DNA of 6,259 nucleotides, from NCBI GenBank assembly GCA_019508105.1, contig JAEKMB010000317.1, forward strand, positions 1 through 6,259. Direction: 5' to 3'. Positions 1 through 5,570 of the stretch are shown here, one piece after another. Below the pieces are notes generated by a model. The model was not told the origin of the DNA. It made no database searches and saw only the letters and a list, made by a program, of their open reading frames with translations. Source of the stretch: Alphaproteobacteria bacterium (GTDB taxonomy: Bacteria > Pseudomonadota > Alphaproteobacteria > Micropepsales > Micropepsaceae). How positions within the stretch are numbered: position 1 is the stretch's first letter; each line of letters opens with the position of its first letter. Made by a program: the position numbers and the translations under genes.

Positions 1-50
1 GCAACATTTGTTTGCTGGCGACTCGAAGTTGCTCAGTCCCTAATCCGGCC

Positions 51-80
51 TCAAAATTTGCCCGGGGAAATCAAAACTTG
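51..80. promoter_or_regulatory. Possible operator-like repeats upstream of the oxidoreductase gene
   Basis: Two nearly identical 10-mers, TCAAAATTTG at 51-60 and TCAAAACTTG at 71-80, are exactly 20 bp apart, about two helical turns. Between and overlapping them is an imperfect 16-bp palindrome at 56-71 (ATTTGCCCGGGGAAAT, one mismatched pair at 60/67). The region is more AT-rich than the coding DNA that follows. A weak promoter-like pair, TTGCTC (29-34) and CAAAAT (52-57) with 17 bp between, lies next to it. Direct repeats on one face of the helix would suit a regulator-binding site, but no known operator is recognised and short repeats can arise by chance. Confidence 0.18.
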
Positions 81-95
81 TTTCTGCGCCGCCGC

Positions 96-1049
96 GTGCC
101 GGAGAGTGGACCGCTGAAAGCTGCCGTGATCGGCGCCGGCGTGTTCGGGCATCATCATGCCACCAAGTACAAAAGCCTGGCCCAGGCGGGCAAAGACGTC
201 GCGCTTTTCGCCATTGCCGATCCCAATGCCGAGATGCTGGCCAAGGCCAGGGCCCATCATGGCTGCAAGGTGGTGGCCGACTGGCGCGAATTGTTGGGCA
301 AGGTAGATCTGGTGAGCATCTGCTCCCCCGCCATCACCCATGCCGAGATTGTGCGCGCCTTCCTGACCGCCGGCGCCCATGTGCTGGTGGAAAAGCCCAT
401 CGCCACCACCCTGGAAGAAGCCGATGAACTGGTGGCGCTGTCGCGCCAGGTGGGCAAGGTCCTGTCGGTCGGCCATCAGGAGCGTTTCGTTTTCGCCCGC
501 ACCGGCCTTCTGGATCTGCCCCAGGCGCCCGTCGAAATCAGTTGCTGGCGCCAGGGTCCCTGGACCGGCCGCGGCGACGATGTCTCAGTGGTGCTGGACC
601 TGATGATCCATGATCTGGACCTGGTGCATGCCCTGGTGCCCGGCGCGGTGACCGAAGTGCGCGCCGAAGGCCTCATCGAATACGGCCCCCATGCCGACGA
701 AGTCTTTGCCCTGCTGCGCTTTGCCGGCGGCACCATCGCCAAGCTGGAAACCAGCCGCGTCGCCAATGAACGCAAGCGCGGCCTGCGCGCCGTCTATGCC
801 GATGGCGTGGTGGAAATCGATTTTCTCTCCCGCACCGTCAAGAACACCACGCCCCATGTCCTGGGCGCGCTGGAACTGGGCGATCCCCTGGGCGAGTCCG
901 TCTCCGGCTTCGTCGCCGCTGCCAAGTGCGGCAATGACGCGCTGGTGACGCCGGAACAGGCGGCCCAGGCGCTGCAAACCGCCCTGTGGGTGGAGCGGGC
1001 CTCCGGCGTGGCCTTGCCGCAGCCCGCCCGCGCCGCCGCCGGGCGCTAG
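96..1049 (+). CDS. Gfo/Idh/MocA-family NAD(P)-dependent oxidoreductase, UDP-GlcNAc 3-dehydrogenase (GnnA)-like
   Basis: A cytoplasmic nucleotide-sugar or sugar dehydrogenase of the Gfo/Idh/MocA family. Numbered from GTG 96, the amino terminus carries the Rossmann motif GAGVFG (residues 13-18), an acidic strand end IADPN, and the family EKP motif (99-101), whose Lys usually takes part in catalysis. The second domain shows VGHQERF followed by VVLDLMIHDLDLV, with the His-Asp pair at 172-173 in the place usual for the catalytic histidine. Length (about 311-317 aa) is normal. The string VVLDLMIHDxDLV and the GVFGxHH amino terminus resemble the GnnA branch, which oxidises UDP-GlcNAc at C3 for 2,3-diamino-sugar lipid A; no GnnB transaminase is visible in the window, so the substrate is inference. 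The start is uncertain. TTG 78 has GGGGA at 64-68, GTG 96 has no clear ribosome site, and CTG 114 has GGAG at 101-104 and would give the family-typical MKAAVIGAG. The frame is open to the window start, but the upstream residues look non-coding. nadE follows closely. Confidence 0.85.
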   Translation: MPESGPLKAAVIGAGVFGHHHATKYKSLAQAGKDVALFAIADPNAEMLAKARAHHGCKVVADWRELLGKVDLVSICSPAITHAEIVRAFLTAGAHVLVEKPIATTLEEADELVALSRQVGKVLSVGHQERFVFARTGLLDLPQAPVEISCWRQGPWTGRGDDVSVVLDLMIHDLDLVHALVPGAVTEVRAEGLIEYGPHADEVFALLRFAGGTIAKLETSRVANERKRGLRAVYADGVVEIDFLSRTVKNTTPHVLGALELGDPLGESVSGFVAAAKCGNDALVTPEQAAQALQTALWVERASGVALPQPARAAAGR

Positions 1050-1081
1050 TACCCATCCTCCAAGCCTTGTAAATAACGGTG

Positions 1082-2740
1082 ATGGTGGATCATTACCGCA
1101 TCGCATTGGCGCAGCTCAATCCCGTGATGGGCGACATTGCGGGCAATCTGGCGCGCGCCCGAGCGGCCCGGGCTAAGGCGGCAGGTGCCGACGTCATCCT
1201 GTTCTCCGAGCTTTTCATCGTGGGCTATTCCCCCGAAGACCTGGTGCTGAAGCCGGCGCTGCAAGCCGACGCCCGCGCCGCGGTTCAGGAGCTGGCAAAG
1301 GATACCGCCGAGGGCGGGCCTGCCATCCTGATCGGCACCCCTTGGGTGGAGCATGCCGAACTCTACAACGCGATGGCGCTGCTGGACGGCGGCAAGGTTG
1401 CCGCCGTCACGTACAAATATGAACTGCCCAATTATGGCGTGTTCGATGAGAAACGCGTTTTTATCCGTGGGATGACGCCTGAGCCGATGACGGTGCGGGA
1501 CGTCAAGCTGGGTGTTCCGATCTGCGAGGATATCTGGAAACAGGATGTCACCACCTGGCTGGCGGATGCGGGAGCGGAAATCTTCTGCGTGCCCAATGGC
1601 TCGCCCTTCGAAGCCGGCAAGGAGGATTTGCGTCTGAAGCTGGCGGCGTCGCGCATCCACGAGACCGGCCTGCCGTTGATCTATCTCAACCAGCTCGGCG
1701 GGCAGGACGAGGTGGTCTATGACGGCGCCTCCTTTGTGATGAATGCCGATAGCAGCATCGCGGTGGCGCTGCCGAGCTGGCAGGACTGCGTCACCATCAC
1801 CGAATGGCGGCGCGATGGGCAAAGCAAATGGGCCTGCGTCCCGGGCGACACATTCGTGGCGGAGGATCGCTCCTCCCAGGTCTATCACGCCATGATGGTG
1901 GCGCTGCGCGATTATGTGAACAAGAACCGTTTCCCCGGCGTGGTTCTGGGCCTGTCGGGCGGCATTGACTCCGCCCTCTCGGCGGCGGTGGCGGTGGATG
2001 CGCTGGGCGCCGACCGCGTGCGCTGCGTGATGCTGCCCTCGCGCTATACTTCCCGCGAGAGCCTGGAAGATGCCGATGCCTGCGCCCGGATGCTGGGCGT
2101 CAAATATGAGACCATCGAGATCGAGCGCGCCGTGACGGCGCTGGGCGAGACATTGGCGGCGCCTTTCGCCGGCACCAAACCCGACACCACCGAGGAAAAT
2201 ATCCAGTCCCGCCTGCGCGGCGTGATCCTGATGGCGCTGTCCAACAAGTTCGGGCCCATGGTGCTGACCACCGGCAACAAAAGCGAAATGAGCGTGGGCT
2301 ATGCCACCCTCTATGGCGATATGTGCGGCGGCTATAATGTGCTCAAGGACATTTACAAGACCGAGGTGTTCCGGCTGTGCCATTGGCGCAACCAGAACTC
2401 GCCGGCCGGCGCGCTGGGACCGCGGGGACGCGTGATTCCCGAACGCATCATCGAAAAGCCGCCCAGCGCCGAACTGAAACCGGACCAGACCGACCAGGAT
2501 TCCCTGCCGCCCTACGACATATTGGACGGCATCCTGGAATGCCTGGTGGAGCATGAATGCAGCTTCGAGCAGACGGTGGCGCGGGGCTATGACCCCGCCA
2601 CGGTCAAGCGGGTGGAACATCTGCTCTATATTTCCGAATATAAGCGCCGCCAGGCGCCGCCGGGGGTGAAGATCAGCAGCCGCAATTTCGGCCGCGACCG
2701 CCGCTATCCCATCACCAATGCGTTCCGGGACGCCCGTTGA
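1082..2740 (+). CDS. nadE: Glutamine-dependent NAD+ synthetase
   Basis: The enzyme makes NAD+ from nicotinic acid adenine dinucleotide with ATP, taking ammonia from glutamine, the last step of NAD+ synthesis in the cytoplasm. Two domains are visible in 552 residues, the usual long-form size. The amino-terminal nitrilase-like glutaminase has a complete catalytic triad: Glu43 in FSELF, Lys112 in YKYELPNYGVFDE and Cys148 in VPICEDIW. The carboxy-terminal synthetase has the ATP pyrophosphatase P-loop SGGIDS (292-297), then TTGNKSEMSVGYATLYGD and KDIYKTEVF. GTG 1079, ATG 1082 and GTG 1085 are consecutive possible starts; ATG 1082 is preferred because it is the strongest codon and gives MVDHYRIALAQLNP, although no good Shine-Dalgarno precedes any of them. 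The gene lies about 30 bp after the oxidoreductase, so co-transcription is likely. Its TGA overlaps by ATGA an ATG that once started gltX (see 2740-2847). No key residue is missing. Confidence 0.97.
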   Translation: MVDHYRIALAQLNPVMGDIAGNLARARAARAKAAGADVILFSELFIVGYSPEDLVLKPALQADARAAVQELAKDTAEGGPAILIGTPWVEHAELYNAMALLDGGKVAAVTYKYELPNYGVFDEKRVFIRGMTPEPMTVRDVKLGVPICEDIWKQDVTTWLADAGAEIFCVPNGSPFEAGKEDLRLKLAASRIHETGLPLIYLNQLGGQDEVVYDGASFVMNADSSIAVALPSWQDCVTITEWRRDGQSKWACVPGDTFVAEDRSSQVYHAMMVALRDYVNKNRFPGVVLGLSGGIDSALSAAVAVDALGADRVRCVMLPSRYTSRESLEDADACARMLGVKYETIEIERAVTALGETLAAPFAGTKPDTTEENIQSRLRGVILMALSNKFGPMVLTTGNKSEMSVGYATLYGDMCGGYNVLKDIYKTEVFRLCHWRNQNSPAGALGPRGRVIPERIIEKPPSAELKPDQTDQDSLPPYDILDGILECLVEHECSFEQTVARGYDPATVKRVEHLLYISEYKRRQAPPGVKISSRNFGRDRRYPITNAFRDAR

Positions 2741-2774
2741 TGTCCGTCACCGTCCGCTTCGCGCCGTCGCCCAC

Positions 2775-2830
2775 TTCCCCCTCCCCTTGCGGGAGGGGGC
2801 GCGCGGCGCAAGCCGCGCGGGGGAGGGGTA
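2775..2830. repeat. Y-shaped GC-rich palindromic repeat element between nadE and gltX
   Basis: Three pairings can be drawn by eye. Hairpin 1 is a perfect 9-bp stem, 2777-2785 with 2791-2799, loop CTTGC. Hairpin 2 is a perfect 8-bp stem, 2800-2807 with 2812-2819, capped by a GCAA (GNRA-type) tetraloop. An outer 9-bp stem joins 2778-2786 (CCCCTCCCC) to 2820-2828 (GGGGAGGGG) and competes with hairpin 1 for the same C-rich strand. This architecture, a CCCCTCCC outer arm around a small GC hairpin, resembles the dispersed palindromic repeats common in intergenic DNA of many alphaproteobacteria; that resemblance is from general knowledge and copy number in this genome cannot be seen here. No T-tract follows on either strand, so it does not look like an intrinsic terminator. 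It carries no coding capacity of its own. Confidence 0.8.
2820..2828 (+). promoter_or_regulatory. Ribosome binding site of gltX, inside the right arm of the repeat
   Basis: GGGGAGGGG contains a full GGAGG core at 2822-2826, 11 nt before ATG 2838. It is the only strong purine-rich site before that ATG and supports it as the true start. The site is the right arm of the palindromic element and is perfectly complementary over 9 bp to 2778-2786, so it can be hidden in one fold and free when the left arm pairs with 2791-2799 instead. Confidence 0.65.
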
Positions 2831-2837
2831 CACAGCG

Positions 2838-4154
2838 ATGTCCATAATTGTCCGCTTTGCTCCTTCCCCGACAGGTCTCTTGCATGTCGGCAATGCCCGC
2901 ACCGCGCTGCTCAACTGGCTGTTCGCCAAGAAGATGGGCGGCCGCTTTCTGCTGCGGATCGACGATACTGATGCGGCCCGCTCGACCAAGGCGTTCGAGG
3001 AAGCGATCTACCGCGATCTGGCCTGGCTGGGCCTGGCGCATGACGGTACCGACCGCCAGATCAACCGCCTGAGCAAATACAGCGCCGCCTTTTACCAGTT
3101 GCAGGCGGCAGGCCGCGTCTATCCCTGTTTCGAGACCGAAGCCGAACTGGAGCGCCAGCGCTCGCTGCATGCGGCCCGCAAACTGCCGCCCATCTACAAC
3201 CGCGCCTCGCTGGAGCCGGCCAACAAGGCGAAATGGGAAGGCGAGGGCCGCAAGCCCCATTGGCGCTTCAAGCTGTCGCGCAGCAAGGTGGGCTGGACCG
3301 ACCTGGTGCGCGGCCCGGTGGAGATCGACACCGCCACCATGTCCGATCCCGTGCTGGTGCGCGAGGATGGCGCCTTTCTTTATACCCTGCCGTCGGTGGC
3401 CGACGATATCGACATGGCCATCAGCCATGTGGTGCGCGGCGAGGACCATGTCACCAACACCGCGGCGCAGATCGAGATCTTCCAGGCGCTGGGCGCCGCC
3501 ATTCCCAGCTTCGCGCATTTCCCCCTGCTGGTGGGCGCCGGCGGTGAGGCGCTGAGCAAGCGGCTGGGCTCGCTCTCGTTGGAATCCTTGCGGGAACAGG
3601 GCATCGAGCCGCTGGCGGTGGCGTCCTACCTGGCCAAGATCGGCACCAGCGACCCCATCGAGCCGCGCCAGTCGCTGGGCGAGCTGGCCGCGGAATTCGA
3701 CTTCGCCAGGATCGGCCGGGCGCCGGCCCACTTCGTGCCCGAAGAGCTGGAGGCGTTGAACGCCAAGCTGCTGCATCTGTTGCCGTACAGCGCGGTGGCG
3801 GCACGGGTGCCGCAAGGCGAAGCCTTCTGGGACGCCGTGAAAGCCAACCTCACCAGGCTGGGCGACATCGAGGAGATGGCGCGGCTGATCAATGGCCCCG
3901 TCGCCCCGGTGATCGAGGACGCAGGTCTGGCGCAAAAGGCGGCCGCGCTGCTCCCGCCCGAGCCTTGGGACGAAGCCACCTGGGGCGCCTGGACCAAAGC
4001 GGTTTCCGCCCAGACCGGGGCCAGGGGCAGGGGACTGTTTCACCCGTTAAGGCTGGCGCTGACCGGCCTCGAGCATGGACCCGAACTCAAAAAACTGTTA
4101 CCCCTGATCGGGCGCGACCGTTCCATGGCGCGGCTCAAAGGGGAAACGGCGTGA
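2838..4154 (+). CDS. gltX: Glutamyl-tRNA synthetase (short alphaproteobacterial HVGN/LSKR type)
   Basis: A class I aminoacyl-tRNA synthetase attaching glutamate to tRNA in the cytoplasm. The 438-residue product starts MSIIVRFAPSPTG, with the HIGH-box variant HVGN at 16-19, ARTALLNWLFA, IDDTD at 41-45, the tRNA/amino-acid pocket string around SVADDIDMAISHVVRGEDH (186-204) and the KMSKS-box equivalent LSKRLGS at 239-245. The carboxy-terminal part (GIEPLAVASYLAKIGTS onward) is a short anticodon-binding region, and the protein is shorter than the roughly 470-residue enzymes of the E. coli type. Only one Cys (YPCFETE) lies where E. coli GluRS has its zinc ligands, so no zinc site is expected. Many alphaproteobacteria carry this short type, some beside a second GltX; the window cannot tell whether this one charges tRNA-Glu, tRNA-Gln or both. 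ATG 2838 is chosen over an in-frame ATG at 2718, which would add 40 residues of translated nadE end and repeat. Codons 3-17 have unusually AT-rich third bases compared with the rest. Confidence 0.95.
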   Translation: MSIIVRFAPSPTGLLHVGNARTALLNWLFAKKMGGRFLLRIDDTDAARSTKAFEEAIYRDLAWLGLAHDGTDRQINRLSKYSAAFYQLQAAGRVYPCFETEAELERQRSLHAARKLPPIYNRASLEPANKAKWEGEGRKPHWRFKLSRSKVGWTDLVRGPVEIDTATMSDPVLVREDGAFLYTLPSVADDIDMAISHVVRGEDHVTNTAAQIEIFQALGAAIPSFAHFPLLVGAGGEALSKRLGSLSLESLREQGIEPLAVASYLAKIGTSDPIEPRQSLGELAAEFDFARIGRAPAHFVPEELEALNAKLLHLLPYSAVAARVPQGEAFWDAVKANLTRLGDIEEMARLINGPVAPVIEDAGLAQKAAALLPPEPWDEATWGAWTKAVSAQTGARGRGLFHPLRLALTGLEHGPELKKLLPLIGRDRSMARLKGETA

Positions 4155-4247
4155 TCGTTTCGTGTCAAACTGGAATTCGAATTAGCGGCTAATGCTCCGC
4201 CTGTTTCCGTTTGCCTGATCCGTATCCACTTTTTCGAGCCGTCCCCA

Positions 4248-5570
4248 ATGTCCAATGCAACAGCCCTGCGCCTCTTCAACACCCTGACCAAGACCAAGGA
4301 TGACTTCGCGCCCATCGATGCGAAGAATGTGCGCCTCTATGTCTGCGGCCCCACGGTCTATGACTTCGCCCATATCGGCAATGCGCGGCCCGTGATCGTG
4401 TTTGATGTGCTGTTCCGCCTGTTGCGCCACACCTACGGCGACGCGCACGTCACCTATGTTCGCAACATCACCGACGTGGACGACAAGATCAACGAACGCG
4501 CCGCCCAGCGCGGCATTTCCATCCGCGAATTGACCGAAGAAACCGCGCGCATCTATGAAGAGGATGTGGCGGCGCTGGGCAACCTGCCGCCGAGCGTGAC
4601 GCCGCGCGCCACCGAGCATATCGCCCAGATGATCGCCATGATCGAGCAGTTGATTGCGGCCGGCCATGCCTATGCCGCGCAAGGCCATGTGCTGTTCAAC
4701 GTCTCGTCCAAGAGCGATTACGGCAAGCTGTCGCGCCGCAGTGTGGACGAGATGCTGACGGGCGCCCGGGTCGAGGTGGCGCCCTACAAGCAGAACGCCA
4801 TGGACTTTGTGCTGTGGAAGCCGTCGGAGGCGAGCCTGCCCGGCTGGGATTCGCCCTGGGGCCGCGGCCGTCCGGGCTGGCACATCGAATGCAGCGCCAT
4901 GGCGGGCCAGTATCTGGGCGAGACTTTCGATATTCACGGTGGCGGCATCGATCTGCAATTTCCCCATCACGAAAACGAGATCGCCCAGAGCGAGGGCGCC
5001 CATCACGGTCATCCCTTGGCGAAACTGTGGATGCATAACGGCTTTCTGCAGGTGGAAGGCGAGAAGATGTCCAAGAGCGCGGGCAATTTCTTCACCATCC
5101 GCGACCTCTTGGCCGACTGGCCGGGCGAGGTGCTGCGCTTCAACATGCTGCGTACCCACTACCGTCAGCCGATCGATTTTACCTTCGCCGGCCTGAAGGA
5201 AAGCTGGAAGACCCTGGAGCGCTGGTACGAGGTGACCGAACCGCTGGTCGACCCTGCACCCGATGGCGAGTTCTTCGCTGCCCTGGCCGACGACCTCAAC
5301 ACTCCCGCCGCCATCGCCAGCCTGCACCAGGCCGATGAGATGGCGCTGGCCGGCGGGCTGGGCTTCCTGGGCTTCTCCAATGTGCAGCTCAAGATCGCCA
5401 GCAAGGCCAAGGTGGATACGGTGGCGATTGCGGATGCCATCGCGGCGCGCAACGCCGCCCGCAAGGCCAAGGACTTTCAGGAATCCGACCGCATCCGCGA
5501 CGAATGGCTGGCCAAGGGCATTGTCTTCAAGGACGGTCCCCAAGGCACGACGTGGGAAATAAAGAAATGA
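4248..5570 (+). CDS. cysS: Cysteinyl-tRNA synthetase
   Basis: A class I synthetase that charges tRNA-Cys with cysteine in the cytoplasm, probably as a monomer like its family. In 440 residues it shows all the hallmark sites: [17 protein letters not shown] with zinc ligand Cys33 and the HIGH-box variant HIGN (42-45), then WHIECSAM with zinc ligand Cys215, [12 protein letters not shown] with the remaining ligands His240 and Glu244, and the catalytic KMSKS loop at 273-277 followed by AGNFF. The carboxy-terminal DALR-type helical domain ends in the family-typical [11 protein letters not shown]. Length is slightly under the 461 residues of the E. coli enzyme. ATG 4248 is the natural start, although only a poor ribosome site precedes it. 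A 93-bp gap separates it from gltX, the longest between genes here, so its own promoter is possible but none is convincing. Its TGA overlaps the cimA ATG (ATGA), which suggests translational coupling. Confidence 0.98.
   Translation: MSNATALRLFNTLTKTKDDFAPIDAKNVRLYVCGPTVYDFAHIGNARPVIVFDVLFRLLRHTYGDAHVTYVRNITDVDDKINERAAQRGISIRELTEETARIYEEDVAALGNLPPSVTPRATEHIAQMIAMIEQLIAAGHAYAAQGHVLFNVSSKSDYGKLSRRSVDEMLTGARVEVAPYKQNAMDFVLWKPSEASLPGWDSPWGRGRPGWHIECSAMAGQYLGETFDIHGGGIDLQFPHHENEIAQSEGAHHGHPLAKLWMHNGFLQVEGEKMSKSAGNFFTIRDLLADWPGEVLRFNMLRTHYRQPIDFTFAGLKESWKTLERWYEVTEPLVDPAPDGEFFAALADDLNTPAAIASLHQADEMALAGGLGFLGFSNVQLKIASKAKVDTVAIADAIAARNAARKAKDFQESDRIRDEWLAKGIVFKDGPQGTTWEIKK

Larger units (their letters stand above)
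2740..2847 (+). pseudogene. Remnant gltX start forming a 35-codon leader-like ORF interrupted by a palindromic repeat
   Basis: ATG 2740 overlaps the nadE stop (ATGA) and has GGGA at 2727-2730, 9 nt upstream. Its first 12 codons (2740-2775) read MSVTVRFAPSPT, the amino terminus of a class I glutamyl-tRNA synthetase up to just before the conserved Gly. The frame then enters the palindromic repeat, reads as low-complexity SPSPCGRGRAAQAARGRG, and stops at TAA 2845-2847, 10 bases after the first base of the intact gltX ATG at 2838. The first 36 bases match the intact gltX start at 26 of 36 positions, with most differences at third codon positions. It is read here as the original gltX start, cut off by the repeat. 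Whether it is still translated, and acts as a coupling leader for gltX, is inference. Chance resemblance is unlikely: ten of the 12 residues are identical to the downstream copy (Val/Ile and Thr/Ile differ) and the start lies exactly at the operon junction. Confidence 0.72.

Noticed and set aside
2..43. Tail of an upstream gene ending at TAA 41-43
   Set aside because: Only 13 codons are visible and they match no family I recognise, so a coding call is not supportable.
29..57. Sigma70-type promoter TTGCTC-17 bp-CAAAAT before the oxidoreductase
   Set aside because: Only 3 of 6 and 4 of 6 consensus matches; kept only as a side note to the leader repeats.
1046..2620. Long minus-strand open frames opposite nadE, gltX, cysS and cimA (up to 524 codons)
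   Set aside because: They lie antisense to genes with full catalytic motifs, show His/Gly/Gln/Arg-rich composition typical of GC-rich antisense frames, and carry no recognisable domain.
2775..2830. Palindromic element as a rho-independent terminator of nadE
   Set aside because: The stems are strong but no T-tract follows on either strand, and the downstream arm serves as the gltX ribosome site.
2740..2873. The two gltX starts as a simple target-site duplication made by repeat insertion
   Set aside because: Identity is only 26 of 36, differences sit mostly at wobble positions, and the second copy begins 9 bases after the repeat arm rather than abutting it; a recent insertion would leave identical, adjacent copies.
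4192..4218. Eight-codon frame (MLRLFPFA) before cysS as an attenuator leader peptide
   Set aside because: It has no cysteine codons, no clear ribosome site and no alternative terminator hairpins after it.
4155..4247. Promoter or operator for cysS in the gltX-cysS gap, including the perfect palindrome AATTCGAATT at 4174-4183
   Set aside because: The best pairs (GTGTCA 4162-4167 with GCTAAT 4188-4193) are 20 bp apart and score poorly; a 10-bp AT-rich palindrome alone is weak evidence.
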